Shown here piece by piece: positions 10,507-20,535 of a DNA stretch of 64,000 nucleotides (position 1 is its first letter; each line of letters starts with the position of its first letter). This DNA is from Vigna angularis (Eukaryota > Streptophyta > Magnoliopsida > Fabales > Fabaceae). The position numbers were made by a program, and so were the translations under genes. The notes beneath the pieces are model-generated. The model was not told the origin of the DNA. It ran no database searches and worked only from the letters and a program-made list of their open reading frames with translations. The stretch spans positions 7,502,001-7,566,000 of the forward strand of contig NC_068974.1 in the NCBI RefSeq assembly GCF_016808095.1. The letters run 5' to 3'.

Positions 10507-11585
10507 TGTCAAAGCGGTGCAATGGAATGTTTAGCGTGAACAAATAAACTAAGAGGAGGGTGAATTCCTTTCGCAAGTGTCTGCCTTTAATAATTTTCTC
10601 TTAATTTTATCTTACTTAGCGAATAAATTAAACAAAAATAAAGAGTAACGGAAGAGAGAAAATTGCACAAATAATTTTATACTGGTTCAGATCACAAGGA
10701 TCCTACGTCTAGTTGTTAATCCCAAACAGAGATTAATGATCCACTATCATAAAACCAATAAACTATTACAATCACACAGAAAGACAAGTTTAAGGGTTGA
10801 GAAACACCTCTATTGTTATCACAAGAGATGAAATTCACTTCTCCTGAAGGTCACAAGGGATGAATATCTCCTCCGAATGCTTCACGAAGGATGAACACTT
10901 CCTTTGAATCTTCACAAAGGATGACAGACTTCTCTTACCAACAACAGTAACACTCAATCATACTCCCAATGAAAGTTCTCATTTTTGCCAATACCAAGTT
11001 CTTAAAGCAAAGCACAAGAGTTACACAAACCCTAGATCACACTTTTCACAGTTTAAGCAAACATATGTATGTTAGAATGAGAGTCTAAAATATGCTTATA
11101 AAGATCTCACTCAAGGACACCTCCAAAAACCCGTTGTCAGTTTTTTCTTGCGTGGTAATTGATTATCTACTTATGGTAATCGATTATACATTTATTGAAT
11201 GCACAATGGCCGAAAACATGCTCAAAAACTCCAACAACTAGCTGTGATAATCGATTATGGTAAGTAATAACTAATTATGGATAATCGATTATCATACTCT
11301 ACTAATCGATTATTTCAGAGCCAAAATTGAGTTTTTAGCAACCTTTATGTGATAATCAATTATCTTAAGTAGTTAATCGATTATTGTAGATCTTTTTGAC
11401 TCCAAAATGATTTAAGGCATAACTTACATGAAATAAAAAACATATAAAACCCTATGCATGAATCTACTTATTACAAAAGCTTTAACACATAAAACAAGTC
11501 TTCATGAAGGTCTTTTTGCAATGTGAACACTTGAGACTTGATTTGGACATCATCAAAACTTCTATACTTCATGATTTTGCTAACA
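10507..11585 (-). mobile_element. Solo LTR (1,079 bp) with TSD TCTTC inside copia gag
   Basis: On the minus strand the LTR begins TGTTAGCAAAATC and ends CGCTTTGACA. The 5-bp direct repeat TCTTC flanks it at 10,502-10,506 and 11,586-11,590. Gag of copia element 1 stops being readable at one edge and continues in the same frame at the other, which confirms both borders. The LTR contains five or six near-copies of TAATCGATTA/ATAATCGATTAT (11,150-11,390) and ends with GGTTCA...CTACGTCTAG-type sequence (10,680-10,720), which resembles the LTR at 39,501-40,453. Confidence 0.9.
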
Positions 11586-11590
11586 TCTTC

Positions 11591-12190
11591 TAGACTCATA
11601 CCATCGAGATTTCTCGATGTTCTAAGAGCAGTAATATGTGGTTTTCATTGTCTAGGAAGACTATAAAGGATTTTGGAGTTGAGTAAGATATTCCTAGGGA
11701 CTTGAGTTAATTGATGATCGTCTGGAATCTACTGAAGATGCTCAAAATGTTTTCACTTTATAACTTGGTGAACAATTCATATTGTCTGGTCAGTAGACTG
11801 AGTTTATTTCTTTTGACCTTATTTGATCCCTCGTATGTTTCTACCAAGGTTTCCCACATTTCCTTTGCTCATTGATAAGCATGAACCTTTTTATATTCCT
11901 CTTAAGAGAGAGCACACATCAGCGAGTTACGTGCCTTGGAGTTTAGTAGGTCCCGTTGTTTCTGCTCTTTAGTCCATTTGCCTTTTGCAAGTGGCTCTCC
12001 TTCTTCGTCAAGAGGTATATAGTTGGCTTTCTCGAAGACATCCCATATATCAATGTGACAAGATTCAAAGCATGCAATCATTCTTTTGTTTCCAGTATTC
12101 GAACTTCTCTCCTTTGAATAGAGGATGATGGTTGATGGCATAGCCTTTGTTTTCCATGTCTTTGGATTTTTTCCTCGAGTCCTGTCAATA
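11591..12190 (-). pseudogene. Copia gag N-terminal part (copia element 1)
   Basis: Minus-strand gag runs from about 12,160 toward 11,591. Recognisable parts are a FKGEKFEYWKQKM-like start, DIWDVFE, WTKEQKQRDLLNSKARNSL and, after frameshifts, ITALRTSRNLDGMSLE just before the solo LTR. Copia gag packages the element RNA; this copy is broken by at least one frameshift (near 12,100) and several stops (11,650-11,900). The gene continues on the other side of the inserted LTR. Confidence 0.8.
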
Positions 12191-12204
12191 ACTAACCCCG
12201 CGAT

Positions 12205-12220
12205 GTTATCTATAATACCA
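12205..12220 (-). other. Primer binding site of copia element 1
   Basis: On the minus strand TGGTATTATAGATAAC lies between gag and the LTR. It is a decayed form of the TGGTATCAGAGC site complementary to initiator tRNA-Met, standard for Ty1/copia. The LTR starts two bases further out, at 12,223. Confidence 0.7.
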
Positions 12221-12222
12221 AC

Positions 12223-13990
12223 TGGAATACCTAAACACTAGAAGGGGGATTGAATAATTTTGTAGGAACACGTTTCGCCAAAAAGATAGTTTAACAACCT
12301 TGTTAAAGGTTAAACAATTTATATAAGTTGTTAAACACTTGAGTAAGAAAGTTATGTTCAAACTACAAGTTCTGAAATAAATGTTTTTCAATCCTCTAGT
12401 TATATCTGCTATAGTGTTTTAAAAAGGATAAATCTTAATAAAAATAGTGTTTGATGACAAGAGCTCTTATAAATAGTTGAGATAATAAGCAACTGTAGGT
12501 TTGATAACACTCTAGTTTTGCATATTTTTCTTTGTTAAAATTATTTTCTTAAGCTTCTTTAGTCTTTAATTCTTTAGAAATAGAATAAATTAGTTTAAAT
12601 ACCTAAAAATAGCTTTTAAATAAAAATTTGGTTAATTTTCTCTTTTTAGGCAAATAAAATAGGTTTTTAAATAATTATATTCTCTTTAGAAAAATACTTT
12701 AGAAAACAAAGTAAAAATAGTTTTTAGAATAGGTTATATTTTTCTTAGTAATTTTTGTTTCAATTTTTTTATTTCATTTTATTTTGTAGGATTTTTGGAT
12801 ATGGATTTTAATTGGGCCGCTGCACTGCTACATTGAAAGCTCTTACATCTAATTTGGGCTGAACTGCAGGGATTTTCATTATACTGGGCCGCTAGAGTGG
12901 GCCAAAGAATATTGAAATGTGGTGTTGTGAGGATTGGCAGCTGCTGCCCTTACAAATGTGACCTTATGATTTTATGAAGCTTGAGATTCTTTTCTTTTTC
13001 AGCTTGTTTTTCTTCTCAAATGATTTCTTTTGTATTCGTGTTCTTATTCAATTTCTCTTCTCTTCAAGAATCTTCAATTTATAGGCTTCAAGAAAATGTT
13101 TGTTAGATAGTACTTGCTTTGATCTTTGAATCTTCTTAGCCTTTTCGTATGTAGCAGTCATAGGTTAAAGTAACTTGTCAAAGCAGATATGTTTTTTAAG
13201 TACTTTGTAAAAAATAGGTGAACGCTTTGACGCGACTTTTGATAGAAAGAATATTTCGTGAATGTCTTCTTTGTCTTTAACGTCCAGTTTTGACTTGTAT
13301 ATGATAAAGTAGGTGGATGCTTGACATAAGTAATCTACACAAAGTATAGTAGATATGCATGCATGCACATATGTCATTTTTCTTATCATTTTTGTTGTTT
13401 TGAGACGTTGTTTATTTAATGCTCTTTAATGCGCGTTCAGAACAACTAAAGCTTTTCAAATTTTCTATTTCTTTAAGCAAGATTTGATCGTTTAAGCCTT
13501 CTGGTAGAGGTATCAAACAATTCATAAAAGTTTCATTGTTGGATAAAAATGTCATTTAACACAAGGTATCATTTAGCATGTTTAGTGATTATTTGTTTGG
13601 TTGAAGAATGCGTTTAGTAATATATCTTTCAACACATGTTTTTGGAATAGTGTTTATATTTTTTAGTGTTTTTACCAAAAACATTATTTTGTACCTTATG
13701 GTGAGAGCTTGTCTAACATTGTTTAGCAAAATACAACAACGGCGTGTTTAGCAAAACTCTCATATAGCACATTGACGTTTACGTCCATGAAGATATTAGT
13801 GTGTTCACTATGTCTTTTATCAAAACGTTTAGATTTCATAAAGCTTTTTAATAAAACGTTTATCTTCAAACTATATTATTTTTCAAAAGATAATATTTTG
13901 TCATATGCTCATTTTATTTATTGTTGTTTGTTAAACTTTAAAACATATGAGAACGTTTGGAATATTCAGTTTTATAGATGATCTTGTCTT
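12223..13990 (-). mobile_element. 5' LTR of copia element 1 and other LTR-like remnants, borders unresolved
   Basis: Sequence from 12,223 (minus-strand LTR end, with a CCCCCTTCTAGTGTTTAGG-like terminus typical of copia LTRs) to about 12,480 and again from about 13,430 to 13,990 has a shared GTTTAGC/GTTTAG flavour. The middle (about 12,500-13,100, starting near TTTGATAACACTCTAGTTTTG, with GGGCCGCTG patches) looks like a different LTR, possibly Athila-like, inserted into it. I could not find target duplications, so internal borders are uncertain. No coding region is seen. Confidence 0.45.
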
Positions 13991-14642
13991 AACAAATACT
14001 AATTTTATCAATTAATGTTCATTTTAATTAAACCTATTAGAACAAAATTTTATACCTTATTAAAATAACATCACTTATTTCAATAATATTAATATTTGTA
14101 TTTATTTAGACAAAGTCTTAGGTTTTATTTCACCAATTCCATGAATAAACAATTTTATAAAACATAAATCATATATTTATTTATCACTTTTAATTAGTAG
14201 CAAATTCATTATATAAAAAGCCTTGTAAAATTTTATAATAATTTAAAAAAAAAATAATTTCCTTATGTACGTATCTTTCTATTTTTTTTCTTTTTAGTGA
14301 TGTCTTTTAAATATTATTTAACACCTTTCAATATATGTAACATGTTTAAATCAACAATAAATGAGTATCACATATTCAAATTAAGTATTACAAATTTTCT
14401 AATAACATTTTAGTAGATACTTTTTATAAACCTTTATTAATATGCTTTTTTTTAAGGAAATAACATATTACTCTAGCATAAATTAAGATACATAACACTT
14501 CATTAAGAAAATTAAAAATACTAACCAACATTCCATTCTTAATCTTTTTTAATATTAATTAAAATTAGATAACATACACGTCTGCAACCCAAATATCTTT
14601 TGTCATTAATTAATATTAATATATTCCTTAAGATTAAGAACA
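13991..14642. other. AT-rich spacer, nothing recognised
   Basis: Very AT-rich DNA without usable reading frames, repeats or RNA genes that I can recognise. Confidence 0.6.
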
Positions 14643-14960
14643 CACTACAAGAAAATCATTATATAATAATCAAATTTAGAGACAAAAAATAAATAGTTCT
14701 TTGATTAAGACACCATTTTATATAAGCTAAAAACTATTGGTAGAAGAAACTAATCTAGACTTAGTAAGTAGTTAAAATCTTGGTAGCTAATGTTAGAGAT
14801 CAATTTAGACTCTAATTCATAAATCAGTTATACTTTTTTATTATTAATTAAGATTATTTTAGATATTAATAATTTTTAATTTATAAAATGGTGTATAAAC
14901 TAGTTAAATTAATTATTTTTTCTCTAAATTTAGTTGTCATTTATTGATTTTATTGTAGTG
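14643..14960. mobile_element. CACTA-type miniature element (318 bp), TSD ACA
   Basis: The left end is CACTACAAGAAAATCA and the right end is the near-complement TGATTTTATTGTAGTG. The 3-bp duplication ACA is at 14,640-14,642 and 14,961-14,963. Inverted CACTA...TAGTG ends with a 3-bp duplication are diagnostic of the En/Spm (CACTA) group. Inner parts are also partly inverted (AAATTTAGAG near the left, CTCTAAATTT near the right). It has no coding capacity, so it would need a transposase from elsewhere. Confidence 0.9.
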
Positions 14961-15887
14961 ACACAATTGTTTAAGTGACATTGTTCAAGCAAAATACTAT
15001 CTGAGAATCGAGTTGAATTATCTCAAATAAAAGTGGTTTCAATGAGATAAAATCTGGGTATTTTATTTTAAAATTGTAAATATAAAAGATCAAAAATTCA
15101 AACTAAATTAGAATTATTATTAAAGATTGAAGTCTCTTTCAGGGATGTTAATAGAGAGCAAAAGATAATTTACTTATCAAAATATCATTTAGACTAAATT
15201 TCTCTTTGACTTTTATTGGGATGGTTATAGGCTGCTCGACTGCATAGGAGTAGATACTTGCATGTGGGGTTGATGAAAAATGACAAATCTCTTGTAGTCT
15301 CTAGGATGATAATGATACCTTTAGGTTGATGATAAGAGTTTCTTTGTTAGTTGGTTTGAGCTTCCTGTGTTAAAAGCAAGACTTGTAAGGAAGAGTATTT
15401 AAAATTTTATTGTAAATGATTTGGAATATGAATACGGCTTGGACAAAGTGTTGTAAGTGTGCAAATAAATTATATTTTTGCGGAATATTCAGAGTGTTTT
15501 TAGTTTTGATAATGATTTTTGAGATATTTGTGGTAGTGATTACATGTTTGGAATATAGTTAATGTTTTACATAAATATTATTTAGTCATGTATTGTATGA
15601 ATGAGATATTTGAATTGTTAAAAGTGATGGGTATGATAAATTTGTACAATTTATATGTGAAACTCTAAATTGATGGTAATATATATAACAATATATTTGA
15701 AAGAGATGAAATTGGGTACTATTATCTTTGTTATTGCAAATAAGGCTATAATAATGTCTTGTACTACAAACATGCATTATTAGGATGTTTTTAACATATT
15801 CATTTAAGTTGAATTGAGTTAGATGAGATATGTTATATGTGTTGGCAAATGAATCAAATTGGTTGGTCTTAGAAAGAAGTACTCAAT
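14961..15887. other. AT-rich spacer, nothing recognised
   Basis: No convincing gene, RNA or repeat structure. Reading frames are short and of low complexity. Confidence 0.5.
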
Positions 15888-16075
15888 TAATGGAAGTTTT
15901 ATATTGACTGAAGATAAGATCAATTTAGAGTATATAAGTGAGTGCAAATCTTATCTTACAAACCGGTTTGGTGAGATTAAGTTAGGCTTAAAAGTCATTT
16001 CTTAACATAGTATTAGAGTCATTAGTAAAGCATATCCTAGCAAGGGAGTATGTTGGAAGTCTCACTTTGTCAGTA
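15888..16075 (+). mobile_element. TRIM-like miniature LTR retrotransposon, truncated
   Basis: A short LTR (about 15,888-16,007) contains GAGTATATAAGTGAGTGCAA, CAAACCGGTTTGGTGAGATT and GTTAGGCTTAAAAGTC and ends TTAACA. A decayed initiator-Met primer site follows (TAGTATTAGAGTC, 16,008-16,020), then only about 30 bp of internal DNA, a purine tract (CAAGGGAGTA) and a second LTR start at 16,051 (TGTTGGAAGTCTCACTTTG). The second LTR stops resembling the first after about 20 bp. The layout of LTR, primer site, purine tract and LTR without genes defines a terminal-repeat retrotransposon in miniature, and this LTR type is common in legumes as I know it. Confidence 0.7.
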
Positions 16076-16441
16076 AATATAAGAGAATTGTGTTTGTTGG
16101 GAAATTAAAAAGTCATTCGATGAGCAGACCCATTACTAAGGAAGGAAATATAATAATTGAGAAAATTTAGACACGTGCTAAAGTCATTAAGCAAGCGTAA
16201 TTGGTGGCTAAGTAAAAGCAATGTTTTCTAGACTTTAAATAACATGGTTTTAAATGTTGCTAACTACCAAAATTATTTATACTTCACTAAATTTGTTATA
16301 TTTTATCAATATATTCTTGAATATGATTATAACGTGATAAACGGTGAATTGAAATGTATTAGTATTAAAATTTACCTGGAATTTATATTAACAAGAATAT
16401 ACGATAATTGTGATATGATAGTGTGATGTATTGTAGACATA

Positions 16442-17402
16442 TACTAGTACAAAAATATCGTATAACGTCGGTTTTTTTTGGCCTTTCATGTCGAATTCTA
16501 GGTCGACGTCATATCGGGAGACGTTAAGATTACGTCGAACATAAAACAATTTGACGTTCATAGTAAAGCAAATTAACGTCGAATTTTGTCAATATTCGAC
16601 GTTAATATTTTTTTTGTTTTTTTAATTAATTGTGATCCTCTTTTACAACTCTACGAGACCTGAAAAAGCAGAAAAATAACAAATTTCAATTTTTGGTATT
16701 TTATAAAGTATGAACTATGAACGTTTAGTGTAATATCAACAACAAACAACAATAACCAACAACAATAACAAACAACAAACAAGTTCAATCAAACAACAAC
16801 AAACAAGTTCAACAAATAAGTTCTTCAAAATGAAAACAAAAACTAACTTTCAAAAGGTGGGTTCATCGAAATAAAGTGTTGCCACCAGTGAGAGAGAAAA
16901 CAGAATACGCCTATGAAGGACAAGAACACAAAAATAATCGGTCAAAACAAATTAAAATCATACCTAAAGTAGTTAATTAACATGCATTTGTAACAAATGA
17001 AAGAAAGATTACCTGTGATGGTCGTCAAACTTCGTTCCAGAAAAGTATGAGCAAAGAAGAGGGTATCGCGCGTTAAGATAAAGTGAATGAATTTTCAATC
17101 TCCTGCTCAAATTTTATTGAACTCACTAACCTTTTAACGTCTAACGCTAGGGCATTCAACGTTTAATATCCTTTTGACGTCTAGTTTTAGGGAATTCGAC
17201 GTCATACATAAATACATTTTCACCTGCTCGCCAAAAACTTTCGCAAAATTTACCCAATATAACAAATTGACGTCGAATTACAATTCTAAACAACGTATGA
17301 TAATTGCATTTATTTACAAAAATGTCACTGATCATTTTTAACATTGGTTATTCAGTGGTTGGACGTTGAATGCGTGACATTATACGCTATTTTGCACTAG
17401 TG
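16442..17402. mobile_element. CACTA-type non-autonomous element (961 bp), TSD ATA
   Basis: The left end is TACTAGTACAAAAAT (first C changed to T) and the right end is CTATTTTGCACTAGTG. The 3-bp duplication ATA lies at 16,439-16,441 and 17,403-17,405. Subterminal zones are packed with ACGTCGAA/TTCGACGT-type motifs (16,465-16,610 and 17,135-17,370), as expected for transposase-binding subterminal repeats in CACTA elements. A CAA-rich zone lies at 16,736-16,820. No transposase frame. A close relative is at 63,068-64,000. Confidence 0.92.
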
Positions 17403-17834
17403 ATAATCCTTTTTAGGGAGGAAATATTATGTTGAGAATTTAGTTGTATATTAAATATGAGATCTTGAAACAAATATCTTGACTCTAATAGTAAACTAGA
17501 AAAGAAGAAAACATCAAGTACTGAGAAACAAAAGAAGTTGCTATGACCTAGTGCGCGATGTGAAAAATAAGTAATCTAGTATGTCATATGGATTCATCCT
17601 ATCACACAAGTGGATATGCTCTTACTATGTAGCTTTATTGTATAACAACTTTAAAATGTAATATGGTAGTTGTTGGTGTATGAATCTAATTCAATATGTG
17701 TGTATTTCAAAAGTAGAGTTAAGTGTTTGAGTTCTTGATGTTAAGGAATAATGACATGAGAGATAGTTAGTGGACTAAGAGTTAGACACTTAATTATAAT
17801 ATATATTGAGTGAATGAATTGAATTTGTATTTAT

Positions 17835-17995
17835 TGTTAAGATATGTCAAATATTTTGTTAGCTATAATTTAGGAATTATTATAATTTATGCATATGTCA
17901 TTCCTTTAATAGATGAGGAATCATAGGACCCTTATATATATATGCTACACTAATCTCTGGAAAAATATATCAAAATTATTCTTTAAACCTTTTGA
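17835..17995 (+). repeat. 5' LTR of copia element 2
   Basis: Begins TGTTAAGATATG and contains a TATATATATATGC stretch. It ends just before TGGTATTATAGCA (17,998-18,010), a decayed initiator-Met primer site. The counterpart at 23,028 has G for the first T. Confidence 0.75.
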
Positions 17996-18184
17996 TATGG
18001 TATTATAGCAAAACACTGATATTTCGATTGGCTCCTTTCGTTAAAAATCAATCGGAGAAACATGATTCTAGGACTTCCGCAACTTCCAAAAGTCATATTT
18101 CTACTGTTGCCGAATTTGTGACCAAGTCGGTATATCTAACTCTGCCCTTAATCTTTCTGTTGTTACTAGGGATAGTGATTAGAT

Positions 18185-19044
18185 AATTGAATCAGATGTT
18201 ACTGATCATATGACTTGTGAGCCTCATAAATTTACTAATTTTTTTCCCTAATTGTTCTAAAATTGTTATTATTAATGCCAATGAGGTCTCATCTCCTTAT
18301 GAAGGTGTAGGTATTATATCCCTCTTACCCTCCTTATCGATTCTTGATGTTTTATTTGTTCCTACATTAAACTGTAATTTTATATCTGTTAGCAAGTTAA
18401 TCAAATCACATTCTTGTGTTGCATTATTTTACCCAACCCATTGTCTTTTTCAGAACATCCATTCCAAGGAGAAGATTGTCAGTGGTAGAGAGAGTGAAGG
18501 ACTGTATTATCTTTAAAATATCTCACAACACACCCATAAAGGAGTGTTGGCTTGTCTTGCGAATTATCACAATACAATATAAAAAAAAAGGAAATTTGGT
18601 TATGGCATAGACGGTTGGGACATCCCTCTTTTAGTTATTTTAAAAAAAATGTTTCCATCATTATTTCAAAAATACAATATTTCTGATTTTCTTTGTGAAA
18701 CTTGTGTTATGACAAAAAGTCACCGTGTGTTTCCTTTAAGCAATAAAAAAACTAATTTTCGTTTTTCATTAATACACACAGATGTTTGGGGCCCTACCCC
18801 ACTATCTACACATAATGGAAAAAAATGGTTTATCAGTTTTGTTGATGATTGTACTAAGGTAACCTAGGTGTTTTTTCTTAACCATAAAAGTGATGTGTGT
18901 GATGTGGTTCATTCCTTCCATGGTATGATCGTTACACAATTTAACATATCTATTAAGGTCCTTCGATCAGACAATGGAGAGTAATATTTTAAGACTAAAT
19001 TAATAGAGTTCATGAACTCGAAAGACATCTTGCATCAAACTACA
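18185..19044 (+). pseudogene. Copia protease, GAG-pre-integrase and integrase N-terminal half
   Basis: Recognised parts in order: TDHMTCEPHKF (about 18,198), where the protease motif DSGATDHMT has become ESDVTDHMT and the catalytic Asp is lost; LDVLFVPTLNCNFISVSKL (about 18,340); the integrase zinc site WHRRLGHPS...CETCVMTKSHR (18,605-18,725); SLIHTDVWGP with the first catalytic Asp (about 18,775); and VLRSDNGE with the second (about 18,960). Integrase would join element DNA to the chromosome. A stop follows the DNGE motif, frames shift repeatedly, and the sequence is cut at 19,044 by an inserted element. Confidence 0.85.
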
Positions 19045-20532
19045 CACTAGTAAAAAAAAGGTTTTTTAACGCGCTATATACACCTTTGTTTTATTGAAAC
19101 CGAAGCATATAAAAGTACGATGGCATTTTCCTAGTTTTAGGAAAGTTATATGCCTCGGTTCATAAGGAACGAAAGCGTGAAGGGTCTACTGCTTGGGTTG
19201 AGTCAGCAACTGAGGCATAAAGTATTGTCAACTCACCCTGCTATAACTGATATAAGCTGACATACTTTCTGAAAATCATATACTACCTCGGTTACACTCA
19301 GAACCGAGGCTAAACTGTTATGCTCCTCTTCAAATCAGCTGCACATCAGAAACTTCTCTGATTGACAAGGATACTGCCTTAGTTATTTGCAGAACCGAGG
19401 CAGAAAGAGCATTGACATTCCAATTGTAGGAACGCTCTAGTGCCTATTATTGCAACAGTTTCTTGGGAACCAAGTCGATATGGTCTTATAGCATCGGTTA
19501 GGCACCAACCAAAGCATATAAGGTGAATATATTTTCAAAATTGCCATTATATATTTGATTTTTAATTAATTTTTGACAGTTTAGGCATTAGGTAAGCTAA
19601 TAACCGAGGAATTATGCCTATATTACCTCGGTTGAGTTTGGAACCAAGGCAGTATAGCGTATTATAATCTCAAAAGTTACCCTTCTGCATTGTTCCTCTT
19701 CTTCTCACGCAAACGCCCCCTTGCTTTCATTGTTTTGCAACGCCTTTCAAACAGCATCGTCGCTCCGTCGCCACCACTTCGTCGCTCCATCGCCACCACT
19801 TTGCCGCTGTTCTCGCGTAAGATTCAACCTCGCATTGCCTCACACTGCCTCATGTGCCTTCTTCTTGCGCAACTGCGTCGATGCCTCGTTGTCGCACTCC
19901 CTTCGCACCGTCGCCGGCGTGGTGCCTCTACGCCATTATCGTCGTGCTCCCTCCGCAGTGTCACTGGCCTACTGCCTACTGCCTCCACACCATTGTTGTC
20001 GCGTTGCTTGTGGTCGTCGTCAAACAACTGCGAAATTGGTAACTTTGATTGGGATTCATATTGATTTTGTGTTGTTGTTATGTTATAATCTGAAAAATTT
20101 TATGTGTTTGTTCGACTGAGAATAAGTTAGGTGGATTGATTATGTGTTTGTTTGAAAAATGGTGTTTGGGTTGTCATAAGGTTGGAGAAAAGTTGAGGTT
20201 TCTATGTTAATATTTCACTATAAATGAAAGTGGTGATTATGTTTTACTATTGGAGTATGATGTTAGAGTATGAAGTAAAATATATCATGATTGAAATGAT
20301 TATTAGAAGTTTGAACTACCTGGAACATTTAAAACGAGAATGAAATAAGTTCTATGTCATGGGAGTTAATTTGGAATTGTGTTATGTTCGGTCGTTGACA
20401 AGAAGAATTAAGTTGGGTGTTGGAATGAAGCTAAAATAATGAACTTAGTATAATTGTAGTTGTTGTTGTTATTATTAAACCAACAAAGGAATGTGTGTGA
20501 TGGATTTAGTATTACAAACATGTTATTATTAA
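19045..20532. mobile_element. CACTA-like insertion in the copia integrase; right end not canonical
   Basis: The left end CACTAGTAAAAAAAAGG lies exactly where copia integrase breaks off, and integrase resumes at about 20,536 with TGTCCTTATTCACC. ACA occurs on both sides (19,042-19,044 and 20,533-20,535) as a candidate 3-bp duplication. The right end lacks TAGTG, so it may be eroded or the border misplaced. The left third carries repeated AACCGAGGCA/TACCTCGGTT motifs, also found in the small element at 32,497-32,793. At 19,690-20,040 there is a GC-rich, CGTCGC-rich stretch with open frames in several phases and no recognisable domain, possibly captured host DNA. Confidence 0.65.
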
Positions 20533-20535
20533 ACA

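Noticed and set aside
12206..13389. Minus-strand frames as genes
   Set aside because: They lie in LTR-derived sequence and show no domain.
19690..20119. Overlapping open frames of up to 132 codons as a real gene
   Set aside because: GC-rich, open in several phases and on both strands, Arg/Ser/Pro-biased with no domain, inside an inserted element.
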